Positions 45,491 through 56,838 of a DNA stretch of 64,000 bases are shown in pieces (the stretch's first letter is position 1; the number at the start of each line of letters is the position of its first letter). Source of the stretch: Isoptericola halotolerans. GTDB lineage: Bacteria; Actinomycetota; Actinomycetes; Actinomycetales; Cellulomonadaceae. The notes beneath the pieces were generated by a model. That model saw only the letters and a list, made by a program, of their open reading frames with translations. It was not told the origin of the DNA and did not search any database. The stretch lies in contig NZ_JABEZU010000001.1 in assembly GCF_013149785.1 (NCBI RefSeq), positions 434,001-498,000 of the forward strand. Reading direction: 5' to 3'. The translations under genes were made by a program, and so were the position numbers.

Positions 45491-46264
45491 TCAACGTCCC
45501 CGCGCACCGAGCCGTGCGCTGATCGTCTCGGCCGCCCGGGCGACCTGGCGGGCGAGCCGGTCACGTTCGACGGACCCGTGGTCCTGTGCGCGGAACGTCA
45601 GCGCGAGCCCGGCGACGGGCCGGTGGAGGTGGTCGACGACGACGTCGGCCACGGACGCGAACCCGGCTGACACCTCGCCGTCCTCCATGGCGTAGCCACG
45701 GCGGCGCGTCTCGCGCAGGACGGCGCGCAGCTCGCTGAGCGAGCGGGGCCCCCGGCCGGTGCGGTCGCTGAAGGAGCCGGCGGTCGGATAGGCGGCCCGG
45801 ACCTGTGCGGCCGGCAGCCGGGCGAGCACGGCACGTCCCGACGCCGTCAGGTGCGCCGGCAGCCGCACGTCGACGTCGCTCACCAGCGGCGGCCGGCCCG
45901 CTGCCCGCTGTTCGATGAGGTAGAGGACCTCGCGGTCGTTGAGCAGGGCGAGATGCCCGTTCTCCCCGGTGGTCTCCACCAGGTGTGCGACGACCGGGCG
46001 GGCCAGGCGCGTCATCGGCGCCTGGCGCGCGTAGGCCGAGCCCAGCCCCAGCGTCGCTACTCCGAGGCCGTAGCGGCGCTCCTCGGCGACATGGGTCACG
46101 AACCCTTCGTCGGCCAGCACGGACAACAGGTGGTACGTCGTCGACCGGGGCAGCCCGAGGCTGGACGCGATGGCCGAGGCGGGAACCGGGCCGGGCTGGG
46201 CCGCCAGGTACGCCAGGAGCCGGACCGCCGAGCGGGCGGCGGGCACGTCGCTGCTACCGGCCAT
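45491..46264 (-). CDS. IclR-family regulator, likely of the hut operon
   Basis: A 257-residue IclR protein. The N-terminal winged helix reads ARSAVRLLAYLAAQPGPVPAS, then IASSLGLPRSTTYHLLSVLADEGF; the C-terminal effector domain has LVETTGENGHLALLNDREVLYL and VHGR-like VVVDHLHRPVAGLALTF. ATG 46264. It is divergent from hutH with an 84-base shared control region carrying an inverted repeat. It presumably senses urocanate or histidine and controls the hut operon. Confidence 0.92.
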   Translation of the reverse strand: MAGSSDVPAARSAVRLLAYLAAQPGPVPASAIASSLGLPRSTTYHLLSVLADEGFVTHVAEERRYGLGVATLGLGSAYARQAPMTRLARPVVAHLVETTGENGHLALLNDREVLYLIEQRAAGRPPLVSDVDVRLPAHLTASGRAVLARLPAAQVRAAYPTAGSFSDRTGRGPRSLSELRAVLRETRRRGYAMEDGEVSAGFASVADVVVDHLHRPVAGLALTFRAQDHGSVERDRLARQVARAAETISARLGARGR

Positions 46265-46278
46265 GATCCGCTCCTTGA

Positions 46279-46294
46279 GTCTGGTATCTCAGAC
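46279..46294. promoter_or_regulatory. IclR operator between the regulator and hutH
   Basis: GTCTG-GTATCT-CAGAC is an inverted repeat with 5-bp arms 14 bases upstream of the IclR start and about 55 bases before hutH. Its place fits control of both genes. Confidence 0.5.
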
Positions 46295-46348
46295 ACTATC
46301 GCCCCGTCGGGCCTCCTGCGGGCGCCCTCGCAGGTGTGCGATGAGGAG

Positions 46349-47917
46349 ATGAGCCGCATCCCCGCCGTGGTGCTGGACGGCACCGTGCTGACCGTCGAGC
46401 AGGTCGTGGCCGTCGCCCGCCACGGTGCCTCCGTCACCGTGTCCGAGCAGGTCCGGGAGTCGATGGCCGCCACTCGCGCCGTCATCGAGGACCTCGCTGA
46501 CGACACCCGCCCGCACTACGGCGTCTCGACCGGGTTCGGTGCCCTGGCACGTCGTCACATCCCCACCGAGCGGCGCGCCCAGCTCCAGCTCAGCCTCGTG
46601 CGTTCGCACGCTGCCGGTTCCGGCCCGGAGGTCGAGACGGAGGTCGTCCGCGCCCTGCAGCTCCTGCGCCTGGCCACCCTGGCCACTGGTCGCACCGGTG
46701 CCCGCCCCGTCGTCGCCGAGACCTACGCCGCGATGCTCGACGCCCGCCTGACGCCCGTGGTGCACGAGTACGGCTCCCTCGGCTGCTCGGGCGACCTCGC
46801 GCCGCTGGCGCACGTCGCGCTCGCGGCGCTCGGCGAGGGTCAGGTGCGCGACGCCGACGGCGCGCTGCGCCCGGCCGGTGCGGCGCTCGCCGAGGCAGGG
46901 ATCGACCCGCTGGTGCTCGCCGAGAAGGAGGGCCTCGCCCTCATCAACGGCACCGACGGCATGCTCGGCCAGCTCTGCCTGGCACTGCACGACCTGCGCC
47001 GGCTGATGGCCGCGGCCGACGTCGCGGCGGCGCTCAGCGTCGAGGCCCTGCTCGGGTCGGACGCGCCCTTCGCCGCCGACCTCGTCGCCCTGCGACCGCA
47101 CCCCGGCCAGGGCGTCTCCGCGGCGAACCTGCGCCGGATGGTGGCCGGCTCGCCGCTCATGGCCAGTCACCGCGCAGTGCACGACGACGGCACCCCGGTG
47201 TGCACCCGCGTGCAGGACGCGTACTCGCTGCGCTGCGCCCCGCAGGTGCACGGCGCCGCCCGCGACACCGTCGACCACGCCGCCGCCGTCGCGGCGCGGG
47301 AGCTCGCCGCCGCGATCGACAACCCGGTGGTCACGGTCGACGGGCGCGTCGAGTCCAACGGGAACTTCCACGGGGCACCGGTCGCCTACGCCCTGGACTT
47401 CCTGGCCATCGCCGTGGCCGACGTCGCCGGCATCTCCGAGCGACGGACCGACCGGTTCCTCGACGTCGCCCGCAACGAAGGGCTGCCGCCGTTCCTCGCC
47501 GACGACCCCGGGGTGGACTCCGGGCACATGATCGCCCAGTACACCGCGGCGGGCATCGTCTCGGAGCTCAAGCGGCTCGCTGCACCGGCGAGCGTCGACT
47601 CGATCCCGTCGTCGGCCATGCAGGAGGACCACGTCTCGATGGGCTGGGCGGCGGCCCGCAAGCTGCGTCGCGGCGTCGACGGCCTGGGGCGCGTGCTGGC
47701 GATCGAGATCCTCACCGCCACCCGTGCCCTCGACCTGCGCGGCACCGAGACGGTGCCGGCCGCGGGGACCGCCGCGGTGCGTGACCTGGTGCGCTCGCAC
47801 GTCGCCGGGCCGGGCCCCGACCGGTACCTGGCCCCCGAGATCGAGGCCGTCGTCCGCCTCGTCACCGACGGCGCCGTCGTCGACGCCGCCGCGGCCGCGG
47901 TCGGCGAGATCGGCTGA
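46349..47917 (+). CDS. hutH: Histidine ammonia-lyase
   Basis: A 522-residue enzyme that removes ammonia from histidine to give urocanate. ATG 46349 follows GAGGAG-like AGGAG of the preceding bases. The cofactor MIO forms from three consecutive residues within [17 protein letters not shown], here Cys146-Ser147-Gly148 rather than the textbook Ala-Ser-Gly. Other family marks: [24 protein letters not shown] and [19 protein letters not shown]. It is the first gene of the hut operon; hutU follows after 25 bases. Confidence 0.95.
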   Translation: MSRIPAVVLDGTVLTVEQVVAVARHGASVTVSEQVRESMAATRAVIEDLADDTRPHYGVSTGFGALARRHIPTERRAQLQLSLVRSHAAGSGPEVETEVVRALQLLRLATLATGRTGARPVVAETYAAMLDARLTPVVHEYGSLGCSGDLAPLAHVALAALGEGQVRDADGALRPAGAALAEAGIDPLVLAEKEGLALINGTDGMLGQLCLALHDLRRLMAAADVAAALSVEALLGSDAPFAADLVALRPHPGQGVSAANLRRMVAGSPLMASHRAVHDDGTPVCTRVQDAYSLRCAPQVHGAARDTVDHAAAVAARELAAAIDNPVVTVDGRVESNGNFHGAPVAYALDFLAIAVADVAGISERRTDRFLDVARNEGLPPFLADDPGVDSGHMIAQYTAAGIVSELKRLAAPASVDSIPSSAMQEDHVSMGWAAARKLRRGVDGLGRVLAIEILTATRALDLRGTETVPAAGTAAVRDLVRSHVAGPGPDRYLAPEIEAVVRLVTDGAVVDAAAAAVGEIG

Positions 47918-47942
47918 CCACCACCACCCGAGGAGTCCAGCG

Positions 47943-49616
47943 ATGACCACCTACGACCGCGGGACCCCCGTCCCGGTGCGGGCCCCCCGCGGCACGACGC
48001 TCACCGCACGCAGCTGGCAGACCGAGGCGCCGCTGCGCATGCTCATGAACAACCTCGACCCCGAGGTCGCCGAGCGGCCTGACGACCTCGTCGTCTACGG
48101 CGGCACCGGCCGCGCGGTGCGCGACTGGCCCAGCTATCACGCCATCGTGCGCACGCTCACGGACCTGCGCGACGACGAGACCCTGCTCGTGCAGTCCGGC
48201 AAACCGGTCGGCGTGCTGCGCACCCACGAGTGGGCCCCCCGGGTCCTTCTCGCGAACTCCCACCTCGTGGGCGACTGGGCCACCTGGCTCGAGTTCCGCC
48301 GTCTGGAACAGCTCGGGCTGACGATGTACGGGCAGATGACCGCCGGTTCGTGGATCTACATCGGTGCGCAGGGGATCCTGCAGGGCACGTACGAGACGCT
48401 CGCCGCGGTGGCCGCCCAGCGGGTCGGCGGCACGCTCGCCGGCACGCTGACCGTCACCGGCGGGTGCGGGGGCATGGGCGGTGCCCAGCCGCTCGCCGTC
48501 ACGCTCAACGGCGGGGTGTGCCTCGTGGTCGACGTCGACCGCTCGCGGCTGGAGCGGCGCGTGCGCGAACGCTACCTCGACGTCGTCGCGGACTCGCTCG
48601 ACGACGCCGTGCGGCAGGCGCTCGCCGCCAAGGCCGCCGCACGGCCGCTGTCCGTAGGACTGGTCGGCAACAGCGCCGAGGTGCTGCCCCTCCTGCTGCG
48701 CCGCGGCGTCGAGGCCGACGTGGTCACCGACCAGACCTCCGCCCACGACCCGTTGTCCTACCTGCCCCTCGGGGTGGACCTGGCGGACTGGCACGAGTAC
48801 GCCGCCACGAAGCCCGAGGAGCTCACCGACCGGGCCCGCGAGTCCATGGCGCGGCACGTCGAGGCGATGGTCGGATACCTCGACGCCGGCGCGGAGGTCT
48901 TCGACTACGGCAACTCGATCCGCGACGAGGCGCGGCTCGGCGGCTACGGGCGGGCGTTCGACATCCCGGGGTTCGTGCCGGCCTACATCCGCCCGCTGTT
49001 CGCCCAGGGCAAGGGACCGTTCCGCTGGGCCGCGCTCTCGGGCGACCCGCGGGACATCGCCGTCACCGACGCCGCGGTGCTCGACCTGTTCGACGACGAC
49101 CACCTGCACCGATGGATCCGGGCTGCCCAGGACAAGGTCGCCTTCCAGGGCCTGCCCGCACGCATCTGCTGGCTCGGCCACGGGGAGCGCGACCGGGCCG
49201 GCCTGCGCTTCAACGAGCTGGTCGCCTCCGGCGAGATCAGCGCGCCGATCGTCATCGGCCGTGACCACCTCGACTCCGGGTCGGTGGCGTCCCCGTATCG
49301 CGAGACGGAGGCGATGGCCGACGGTTCCGACGCGATCGCCGACTGGCCCCTGCTCAACGCGCTGGTCAACACCGCCTCGGGCGCCACCTGGGTGTCCCTG
49401 CACCACGGTGGCGGCGTCGGCATGGGCCGGTCGATCCACGCCGGGCAGGTCACCGTCGCCGACGGCACCGAGCTCGCGGCCCGCAAGCTCGAGCGCGTGC
49501 TGTCCAACGACCCGGCGACGGGTGTCCTGCGGCACGCCGACGCCGGGTATCCCGACGCCGTCGCGGCCGCGGAGCGGGGCGGACTCACCCGGCCGATGAC
49601 GGAGGATCGCCCATGA
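47943..49616 (+). CDS. hutU: Urocanate hydratase
   Basis: A 557-residue NAD-dependent enzyme that hydrates urocanate to 4-imidazolone-5-propionate. Family motifs are [20 protein letters not shown] at the start, [20 protein letters not shown], the NAD-binding [24 protein letters not shown], and the active-site cysteine in [12 protein letters not shown], with [22 protein letters not shown] 47943 is 25 bases after hutH. Its stop overlaps the M20 gene start by 4 bases. Confidence 0.96.
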   Translation: MTTYDRGTPVPVRAPRGTTLTARSWQTEAPLRMLMNNLDPEVAERPDDLVVYGGTGRAVRDWPSYHAIVRTLTDLRDDETLLVQSGKPVGVLRTHEWAPRVLLANSHLVGDWATWLEFRRLEQLGLTMYGQMTAGSWIYIGAQGILQGTYETLAAVAAQRVGGTLAGTLTVTGGCGGMGGAQPLAVTLNGGVCLVVDVDRSRLERRVRERYLDVVADSLDDAVRQALAAKAAARPLSVGLVGNSAEVLPLLLRRGVEADVVTDQTSAHDPLSYLPLGVDLADWHEYAATKPEELTDRARESMARHVEAMVGYLDAGAEVFDYGNSIRDEARLGGYGRAFDIPGFVPAYIRPLFAQGKGPFRWAALSGDPRDIAVTDAAVLDLFDDDHLHRWIRAAQDKVAFQGLPARICWLGHGERDRAGLRFNELVASGEISAPIVIGRDHLDSGSVASPYRETEAMADGSDAIADWPLLNALVNTASGATWVSLHHGGGVGMGRSIHAGQVTVADGTELAARKLERVLSNDPATGVLRHADAGYPDAVAAAERGGLTRPMTEDRP

Positions 49617-50824
49617 GCTGCGTCACCGGTCTGCTGAAGGACGTCGCCGACGTCGGACGGGCCACCGCGGGCGGATACGCCAGGTTCGCGTGGACCACGC
49701 CCGACCTGGAGCTGCGCGAGTGGTTCGCCGCCGAGGCGGCCGCGCGCGGGCTGGACGTCGTCGTCGACCGGGCGGGGAACCAGTGGGCCTGGTGGGGGGA
49801 CCCGGACGCGGACGGCCCCGGCGTCGTCACCGGCAGCCACCTCGACTCCGTACCGGGCGGCGGAGCGTTCGACGGGCCGCTCGGCGTCGCCTCCGCCTTC
49901 TGCGCGATCGATGCCCTGCGTGCGCACGGCGTGCAGCCGTCCCGCCCGCTCGGCATCGTGAGCTTCTCCGACGAGGAGGGCGCTCGCTTCGGCCTCGCCT
50001 GCCTCGGGTCGCGGGCGGTGACCGGCACGGTGGCAGCCGGGCGGCTGCTCGGGCTGCGCGACGACGACGGCGAGACGTTCGGCGACGTCCTGGCGGGCGC
50101 CGGCGTCGACCTGGCCCGCTACGGCCGTGACGACGAGGCGCTGGCCCGCATCGGCGTGTTCGTCGAGCTGCACGTGGAGCAGGGCCGGTACCTGGCAGAT
50201 CTCACCGGCACCGACGAGGCGCCCGTCGCGGTGGCGAGCACCATCTGGCCGCACGGCCGCTGGCGCGTCGACCTGCACGGCGAGGCGAACCACGCCGGCA
50301 CCACCCCGCTCGCGCACCGCCACGACCCGATGCTGGACCTGGCCGGCGTCGTCCAGGACGTGCGTGCCGCGGCCACGTCCGCCGGGGCCCTGGCCACCGT
50401 CGCCAAGGTCGCCGTCGAACCCAACGGGGTCAACGCCATCCCGTCGCGCGTGCGGGCGTGGATCGATGCGCGCGCCCCGCAGGAGGGTGCGGTGCGCGCC
50501 GTCCTCGCCGACCTGGCCGGTCACACCCCCGTCGAGGAGTCGTGGACGCCCGCCACCGTGTTCGACCCGGAGCTCGCGGCGCGTCTCGCCGCCGTCGTCG
50601 GCCGCCCGCGTTCCGGTGACCCGGCACCCGTGGTCGGGACGGGTGCCGGGCACGACGCCGGCATCCTGGCCGCCGCAGGCGTGCCCACCGCCATGCTGTT
50701 CGTGCGCAACCCCACCGGGGCGTCGCACACCCCGGCCGAGCACGCCGAGGACGCGGACTGCGAGGCCGGTGTCGTCGCGCTGACGCGGGTACTGGCCGAC
50801 CTGCTGCTCGGGGAGGCGCCATGA
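49613..50824 (+). CDS. M20-family amidohydrolase (allantoate amidohydrolase type) in the hut operon
   Basis: A 403-residue binuclear metallohydrolase of the allantoate amidohydrolase / N-carbamoyl-amino-acid hydrolase class. Metal ligands appear in [37 protein letters not shown] and [12 protein letters not shown]; the dimer-domain histidine segment is [11 protein letters not shown]. It lies inside the hut operon, overlapping hutU and hutF by 4 bases each. The hut pathway visible here lacks a HutG deformylase, so its likely substrate is N-formyl-L-glutamate (to glutamate and formate) rather than allantoate; this is inference from position. It could also act on formiminoglutamate. Confidence 0.85.
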   Translation: MSCVTGLLKDVADVGRATAGGYARFAWTTPDLELREWFAAEAAARGLDVVVDRAGNQWAWWGDPDADGPGVVTGSHLDSVPGGGAFDGPLGVASAFCAIDALRAHGVQPSRPLGIVSFSDEEGARFGLACLGSRAVTGTVAAGRLLGLRDDDGETFGDVLAGAGVDLARYGRDDEALARIGVFVELHVEQGRYLADLTGTDEAPVAVASTIWPHGRWRVDLHGEANHAGTTPLAHRHDPMLDLAGVVQDVRAAATSAGALATVAKVAVEPNGVNAIPSRVRAWIDARAPQEGAVRAVLADLAGHTPVEESWTPATVFDPELAARLAAVVGRPRSGDPAPVVGTGAGHDAGILAAAGVPTAMLFVRNPTGASHTPAEHAEDADCEAGVVALTRVLADLLLGEAP

Positions 50825-52173
50825 CGTTCTGGTGCGAGCACGCCTGGCTGCCCGGCGGGCTCGCCGACGGCGTGCGCGTCGACGTCCGCGACGGACGGTT
50901 CACGGCGGTCACGGCCGGTGCGACACCGAGCGCCGGGGACACGATCCTGGACGGCGTCGTGCTGCCCGGTCTCGCGAACGCGCACTCGCACGCCTTCCAC
51001 CGGGCGCTGCGCGGCCGCACGCACGACGACGGCGGGTCGTTCTGGACGTGGCGGGAGCGCATGTACGCCGTCGCCGACGTCCTCACCCCGGACCTCGTCG
51101 AACGGCTCGCTGCGGCGACGTACGCCGAGATGGCGCTCGCCGGCGTGACGTCGGTGGGGGAGTTCCACTACCTGCACCACGTGCTCGACGGCGGACGCGA
51201 CGGCGACCCGCTCGCGATGGCGCAGGCGCTGCGCCGTGCCGCGGCGCGGGCCGGGGTGCGCCTCACGCTGCTGGACACCTGCTACCTGCACGGCGGGCTC
51301 GACGCCGACGGGTACCAGCCCCGTGCGCCCGCTCAGCGGTGTCTCGGTGACGGCGACCTCGATACCTGGCGCTCGCGGGTGGACGCCCTGCACGCGGCGT
51401 GGCGGGGGGCGCAGGACGTGCGGGTCGGCGCCGCCGTGCACTCCGTGCGGGCGGTGGCCCCCGACGAGATCGCGGCGGTCGCGTCCTGGGTGCGCGAGCA
51501 CGACGCCCCGCTGCACGTGCACCTGTCCGAGCAGCGGGCCGAGAACGAGGCCGCCCTCGCGGCGCTGGGTGCGAGCCCGACGCGGATCCTCGACGAGGCC
51601 GGTGCCCTCGGGCCGCACACCACAGCTGTGCACGCCGTGCACCTGGACGCCGACGAGATCGCACGTCTCGCGACCACCGGCACGGCGGTGTGCGTGTGCC
51701 CGGCGACGGAGCGCGACCTCGCGGACGGCCTCGCCCCGGTGGCTCGGTTCGCCGCGGCCGGGGTGCCGCTGTGCGTCGGCTCCGACCAGCACGTGACCAC
51801 CGACCTGCTCGCCGAGGCGCGCGGGCTCGAGGAGCACGCTCGCCTCGGCAGCGGGCGGCGCGGTGTGCTCGCTCCCGCCGACCTGGTGACGGCGGTGACG
51901 GCGGCGGGCCACCGGGCGCTCGGCTGGGACGACGTCGGGCTCCTCGAGGTGGGAGCCCGCGCCGACCTCGTCGCCGTCTCCACCGACGGAGCCTCGACGG
52001 CCGGGGCCGACCCGGCACAGGTCGTCCTGGTGGCCGGCGCTCACGACGTGCGTACCGTGGTCCGGGACGGCCGGACGCTCGTGCGCGACGGACGGCACGT
52101 CGATGTCGAGGTCGCAGCCGCGCTGCGCTCGGTGGTCGCCGAGGTGTGGTCCCGGGTGGAGCAGGCGTCATGA
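50821..52173 (+). CDS. hutF: Formimidoylglutamate deiminase
   Basis: A 450-residue amidohydrolase-fold enzyme that converts N-formimino-glutamate to N-formylglutamate and ammonia. The metal motif is [13 protein letters not shown] near residue 54, with [26 protein letters not shown], and a late GSDQH that gives the metal-bound Asp. ATG 50821 overlaps the M20 gene end. Using HutF instead of HutG-type formimidoylglutamase fixes this as the ammonia-releasing, two-step branch of the pathway. Confidence 0.94.
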   Translation: MTFWCEHAWLPGGLADGVRVDVRDGRFTAVTAGATPSAGDTILDGVVLPGLANAHSHAFHRALRGRTHDDGGSFWTWRERMYAVADVLTPDLVERLAAATYAEMALAGVTSVGEFHYLHHVLDGGRDGDPLAMAQALRRAAARAGVRLTLLDTCYLHGGLDADGYQPRAPAQRCLGDGDLDTWRSRVDALHAAWRGAQDVRVGAAVHSVRAVAPDEIAAVASWVREHDAPLHVHLSEQRAENEAALAALGASPTRILDEAGALGPHTTAVHAVHLDADEIARLATTGTAVCVCPATERDLADGLAPVARFAAAGVPLCVGSDQHVTTDLLAEARGLEEHARLGSGRRGVLAPADLVTAVTAAGHRALGWDDVGLLEVGARADLVAVSTDGASTAGADPAQVVLVAGAHDVRTVVRDGRTLVRDGRHVDVEVAAALRSVVAEVWSRVEQAS

Positions 52174-53396
52174 CGACCGACGATCGCAGCCTGGTGATCA
52201 CCGGCATCGGCGAGCTGGTGACGAACGACCCGGCCCACGGCGGGCCGCTGGGAGTGCTGCACGACGCCGCCGTCGTCGTGGCCGACCGCCACGTGGCGTG
52301 GGTCGGCCCGGCCTCGCAGGCACCGTCCGCCGACGACCGGCTGGACGCCGACGGCCGGTGCGTGCTGCCCGGGTTCGTCGACTCGCACTCGCACGCCGTG
52401 TTCGCCGGCGACCGGTCGGCCGAGTTCACCGCCCGGATGGCCGGTACGCCGTACACCGGCGGGGGGATCGCGACGACCGTCGCGGCGACGCGCGCCGCCT
52501 CGGACGGTGAGCTCCGCCGTCGGGCACGGTGCCTGGTGGAGGAGATGCTCGGGCAGGGGACCACGACCGTCGAGATCAAGAGCGGGTACGGCCAGGACGT
52601 CGCGACGGAGGTCCGGACGCTGCGCATCGCCCGTGAGCTCACCGAGGAGACCACGTTCCTCGGCGCGCACACGGTGCCGGCCGAGTACGCGCACGACCGC
52701 CGCGCCTACCTGGACCTGGTCACCGGGCCGATGCTCGCGGCCTGCGCCCCGCACGCCCGGTGGGTGGACGTCTTCTGCGAACCGGCCGCGCCCACGGCTT
52801 TCGACGCCGACGAGGCGCGCGAGGTGCTGCAGGCCGGGCGGCGCGCCGGGCTCCTGGTGCGCGTGCACGGCAACCAGCTCGGCCACGGCCCAGGTGTGCG
52901 CCTGGCCGTCGAGCACGGTGCCGCCAGCGTGGACCACTGCACGTACCTGTCCGACGACGACGTGGCCGCCCTCGCGGCGTCGGGCACCGTCGCCACCCTG
53001 CTGCCCGCCGTCGAGTTCTCCACCCGGTCGCCGTACCCGGACGCGCGCCGCCTCCTCGACGCCGGGGTCACGGTCGCGCTGGCCACCGACTGCAACCCCG
53101 GCACCTGCGGCTCGTCGTCGATGCCGCTGGTCGTGGCGCTCGCGGTGCGGGAGCTGCGCATGACACCGGAGCAGGCGCTGTGGTCGGCGACGGCGGGCGG
53201 TGCTGCCGCGTTGCGGCGAGCCGACGTCGGCTCCCTGCGCGTCGGCGCGCGCGCCGACCTCGTGGTGCTCGACGCTCCGACCTTCGTCCACCTCGCCTAC
53301 CGGCCCGGCGTACCGCTCGTGCACACCGTGCTGCGCGAGGGTCGCCCGACCGGCGGGCTCAGAAGACCGGCGGGGCAACCCTCTCGGCCGCGATGA
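52170..53396 (+). CDS. hutI: Imidazolonepropionase
   Basis: A 408-residue amidohydrolase that opens 4-imidazolone-5-propionate to N-formimino-L-glutamate. Features are [19 protein letters not shown] (metal His pair), [46 protein letters not shown] and [19 protein letters not shown] (metal Asp). ATG 52170 overlaps hutF by 4 bases. The end overlaps the convergent MutT1 gene by 38 bases; the last dozen residues are basic and probably non-essential. Confidence 0.94.
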   Translation: MTTDDRSLVITGIGELVTNDPAHGGPLGVLHDAAVVVADRHVAWVGPASQAPSADDRLDADGRCVLPGFVDSHSHAVFAGDRSAEFTARMAGTPYTGGGIATTVAATRAASDGELRRRARCLVEEMLGQGTTTVEIKSGYGQDVATEVRTLRIARELTEETTFLGAHTVPAEYAHDRRAYLDLVTGPMLAACAPHARWVDVFCEPAAPTAFDADEAREVLQAGRRAGLLVRVHGNQLGHGPGVRLAVEHGAASVDHCTYLSDDDVAALAASGTVATLLPAVEFSTRSPYPDARRLLDAGVTVALATDCNPGTCGSSSMPLVVALAVRELRMTPEQALWSATAGGAAALRRADVGSLRVGARADLVVLDAPTFVHLAYRPGVPLVHTVLREGRPTGGLRRPAGQPSRPR

Positions 53397-54405
53397 CGCG
53401 CGGCCCCTTGGCCGTCGTGGCGACGTGCGCCACGAGCGCCTCGCCCGGCTCCAGGTACGGGTCCCGGCGTGGCAGCGCGTTGGCCACCGCACGGCGCGAG
53501 TGCTGCCCGAGCACGTCCAGGACGGTCGGCAGGACGGGTCGGTGCGTGCACAGCACCGACGACCGCCCGGACTCGAGCAGGTCGCGCACGGCCGCCGCGA
53601 CGCGTGCCGGCGACCGCTCGTGCTGCGCCTCGCCGAGGTTGTCGCTGTACTGGGGCCGGACGCCCGACGCCCGCACGTACGGGTCGATCGTCGTCGCGCA
53701 CCGCTCCCACCGGCTGGACACCACCGAGTCGACACCGTAGGCCGCGAGGACCGGCACCAGCGCCACCGCCTGGGCGTGGCCGATCGGTGTCAGCGGCCGC
53801 TCCTGCTCCTGGCCGTACCAGGACGCCCGGGACAGGGCCCGGCCATGACGGACGATCACGACGGCGTGGGTCGCGAGGTGCCCGTCCCGCGCGGCCTCGA
53901 CGAGAGCGTCCAGGGGCCCGCGGTCGGTCGCCCGCGTGATCTGCTCGGCGGCGACGTCGGCGTCCACCCACTCGCACCGGTCGATCTCGTGCTTGTCCAC
54001 CGGGGCCACCGGCGCCCGGGCCGCGAGCGGGTGGGCGTCGTCCTTCGGCGAGGCGCGTCGTGCCGCCCAGTAGTGGACCCGCTTCACGCGACCTTCCGGG
54101 GTGAGGTACTGCAGCCCCGGCAGCGGCAGGCCGAGCACGACGGGGCGCCCGGTCTCCTCGGTGACCTCACGCACCGCCGTCGTCGCCAGGGACTCGCCCT
54201 CCTCGTGCTTCCCCTTGGGCCACGACCAGTCGTCGTAGCGGGGCCGGTGCACGAGCTGGACCTGCAGCTTCTTGTGCCGCAGCCGCCACACGAGCGCGCC
54301 CGCCGTCTCGATGACGGGCGCGTGCTGGACCGAGGTGGCGCCGAGCGGGTCGACGAAGGGCGTCGCGGTGCGCAGCGGACGCGGCGATTGCGCGGCGGAG
54401 GTCAT
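53359..54405 (-). CDS. mutT1: MutT1-type Nudix hydrolase with histidine phosphatase domain
   Basis: A 348-residue two-domain enzyme. N-terminal Nudix domain: the box is [22 protein letters not shown]-like (Gx5Ex7REVTEETG) near residue 67, after [10 protein letters not shown]-terminal histidine phosphatase domain from about residue 180: the RHG motif in [11 protein letters not shown], later [12 protein letters not shown] with the second histidine. M. tuberculosis MutT1 has the same layout and hydrolyses 8-oxo-(d)GTP and dinucleoside polyphosphates, and it too lies beside ppk1. It starts 9 bases after ppk1 ends. It converges on hutI. Confidence 0.93.
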   Translation of the reverse strand: MTSAAQSPRPLRTATPFVDPLGATSVQHAPVIETAGALVWRLRHKKLQVQLVHRPRYDDWSWPKGKHEEGESLATTAVREVTEETGRPVVLGLPLPGLQYLTPEGRVKRVHYWAARRASPKDDAHPLAARAPVAPVDKHEIDRCEWVDADVAAEQITRATDRGPLDALVEAARDGHLATHAVVIVRHGRALSRASWYGQEQERPLTPIGHAQAVALVPVLAAYGVDSVVSSRWERCATTIDPYVRASGVRPQYSDNLGEAQHERSPARVAAAVRDLLESGRSSVLCTHRPVLPTVLDVLGQHSRRAVANALPRRDPYLEPGEALVAHVATTAKGPRVIAAERVAPPVF

Positions 54406-54414
54406 CGCGCTCCG

Positions 54415-56769
54415 TCAGCGGGTCATGCTGGGTCGGCGGCGGTGACGCCGGACCAGCCGGGTCTGCAGGTCCGCCAGCGGCTCGCCCTCCGGACCGGCGG
54501 CACGGGTCCACGACCCGTCGGGCTGCAGGTGCCACGAGGCGGTGTCGTCGGACATCGACTCGTTCATCAGCTCCAGGAGCTCCAGCACCTGGTTCTCGTC
54601 GCTGATGCGCACCAGCGCCTCGACGCGGCGGTCCAGGTTGCGGTGCATGAGGTCGGCGGAACCGATGAAGACCTCGGGACCCGTCTCGGGGCCCTCCCCG
54701 ATGGCCGGGCCCGCGGAGTTCGCGAAGGCGAAGATCCGTGAGTGCTCGAGGAAGCGGCCGAGGATGGACCGCACCCGGATGTTCTCGCTCAGCCCGGGGA
54801 CGCCCGGGCGCACGGCGCAGATGCCGCGCACCACCAGGTCGACCTTCGCCCCGGCCTGCGAGGCGCGGTACAGCGCGTCGATCGTCGCCTCGTCGACCGC
54901 GGAGTTCACCTTGATCTTCACCCAGGCGTCGTGGCCGGCACGGGCGGCGGCGGCCTCCCGGTCGATGCGTTCGATCAGGCCGGTGCGGACGGTCCGTGGA
55001 GCGACCAGCAGGCGGTGGAACTTCGAGCGCGGTGCGTACCCGGAGAGCTGGTTGAACAGGCGGGTGAGGTCCTGGCCGACGTCCGGGTCGCACGTGAGCA
55101 GCCCGTGGTCGGTGTAGAGCCGGGCTGTCTTCGGGTGGTAGTTCCCGGTGCCGACGTGGCAGTAGCGACGCAGCCCGTCCGACTCCTGCCGCACGACGAG
55201 GGACAGCTTGCAGTGGGTCTTGAGACCCACGATGCCGTAGACGACGTGCACGCCCGCCTGCTCCAGCTTGCGGGCCCAGGAGATGTTGGCCTGCTCGTCG
55301 AACCGCGCCTTGATCTCCACCAGCGCCAGCACCTGCTTGCCGGCCTCCGCGGCGTCGATGAGCGCGTCCACGATCGGGGAGTCGCCCGAGGTCCGGTAGA
55401 GGGTCTGCTTGATGGCCAGCACCTTGGGGTCGGCGGCCGCCTGCTCGAGGAAGGTCTGCACCGACGTCGAGAAGGAGTCGTACGGGTGGTGCAGCAGGAC
55501 GTCCCGTTCCCGGATCGCCGTGAAGACGTTGCCCGGCATGGCGGACTCGACCTCCGCGAGCTGGCGGTGGGTGGTCGGGATGAACGGGGGGAAGTGCAGC
55601 TCGGCCCGGTCGATGTCCGCGATGACGTTCAGGCCGGTGAGGTCCAACGGCCCGTGCAGCTCGTAGACCTCCTCCTCGACGACGCCGAGCTCACGGACCA
55701 GCAGCTCACGGATCCGCGGGGAGATGCCCTCGGCCAGCTCCAGGCGGACCGGCGGGCCGAACCGGCGTCGCAGCAGCTCCTTCTCCATGGCCTGCAGGAG
55801 GTTCTCGGCGTCGTCCTCCTCGACCTCCACGTCCTCGTTGCGGGTGACGCGGAAGGTGTGGTGCTCGCGCACCTCCATGCCGGGGAACAGGTGGTCCAGG
55901 TGCTGGGCGATGACCTCTTCCAGAGGGACGAACGACTTCTGCGTGCCCCCCGCCTGGGTCGGCGTCGGAGCGCTGGGTCGCCCCCGGTCGTCGACGGCGA
56001 TGAACCGCGGCAGCAGCGGTGGCACCTTGACCCGGGCGAAGTGCTCCTTGCCGGTCAGGGGGTTGACCACCACCACGGCGAGGTTGAGCGACAGCCCCGA
56101 GATGTAGGGGAAGGGGTGCGCCGGGTCGACGGCGAGGGGGGTGAGCACGGGGAAGATGTGCTTGCGGAAGAACTTGTGCAGCCGCTGCTGCTCCTTGTCG
56201 AGCAGCTCGTCCCAGTGCACGATCGTGATGCCCTCGTCCGCCAGTGCCGGCTGGACGTCGGTGCGGAAGACGGCGGCATGGCGCTCCATGAGCCGGTGCG
56301 CGCCGGCGCCGATGCCCTCGAGGACCTCGCGCGGGTTCAGCCCGGACGCCGCGGTGACGGCGATCCCGGTGGCGATGCGCCGCTTCAGACCGGCGACCCG
56401 GACCATGAAGAACTCGTCGAGGTTCGAGGCGAAGATCGCCAGGTACCGGACGCGTTCCAGCAGCGGCAGGGACGCGTCCTCGGCCAGCTCCAGCACACGC
56501 TCGTTGAACGCGAGCCAGCTCAGCTCGCGGTCCGCGAACCGGTCGTCGGGCAGCGCGATCTCCTCCGGGGGGACGACGTCGAGATGGTGCGTGACGTCGT
56601 CGGCGTCCTCGGCGATGTGCTCGGCGATGTGGGCGGCGAGCTGGGGGTCCATGCGACGGGGCCCTGCCTTTGCGGTCGTTCGGGTCTCGGAGGTGGCGAC
56701 GTCCGCCGCGGCGACGAACCGCCCGCGGGAGTCTCGCCGCCGGGAGGGGAGCGGGCTGGACGCAGTCAT
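54415..56769 (-). CDS. ppk1: Polyphosphate kinase 1
   Basis: A 784-residue enzyme that reversibly makes polyphosphate from ATP. The N-domain reads [21 protein letters not shown], followed by [20 protein letters not shown] and the head domain; the catalytic C-domains include the phosphorylated histidine H519 in [12 protein letters not shown] and a second histidine H676 in [12 protein letters not shown], with [23 protein letters not shown] 56769 is chosen; an upstream ATG adds 8 residues without a ribosome site. About 50 residues of basic, disordered N-terminus precede the domain. It forms an operon with mutT1. No PHO box is visible upstream. Confidence 0.95.
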   Translation of the reverse strand: MTASSPLPSRRRDSRGRFVAAADVATSETRTTAKAGPRRMDPQLAAHIAEHIAEDADDVTHHLDVVPPEEIALPDDRFADRELSWLAFNERVLELAEDASLPLLERVRYLAIFASNLDEFFMVRVAGLKRRIATGIAVTAASGLNPREVLEGIGAGAHRLMERHAAVFRTDVQPALADEGITIVHWDELLDKEQQRLHKFFRKHIFPVLTPLAVDPAHPFPYISGLSLNLAVVVVNPLTGKEHFARVKVPPLLPRFIAVDDRGRPSAPTPTQAGGTQKSFVPLEEVIAQHLDHLFPGMEVREHHTFRVTRNEDVEVEEDDAENLLQAMEKELLRRRFGPPVRLELAEGISPRIRELLVRELGVVEEEVYELHGPLDLTGLNVIADIDRAELHFPPFIPTTHRQLAEVESAMPGNVFTAIRERDVLLHHPYDSFSTSVQTFLEQAAADPKVLAIKQTLYRTSGDSPIVDALIDAAEAGKQVLALVEIKARFDEQANISWARKLEQAGVHVVYGIVGLKTHCKLSLVVRQESDGLRRYCHVGTGNYHPKTARLYTDHGLLTCDPDVGQDLTRLFNQLSGYAPRSKFHRLLVAPRTVRTGLIERIDREAAAARAGHDAWVKIKVNSAVDEATIDALYRASQAGAKVDLVVRGICAVRPGVPGLSENIRVRSILGRFLEHSRIFAFANSAGPAIGEGPETGPEVFIGSADLMHRNLDRRVEALVRISDENQVLELLELMNESMSDDTASWHLQPDGSWTRAAGPEGEPLADLQTRLVRRHRRRPSMTR

Positions 56770-56838
56770 GTGCCCATGTTGGCACCGAATCATGAACGGT
56801 GGGTGACGTGTACGGGTTGGGCGATCGGTGGTCGTGCC

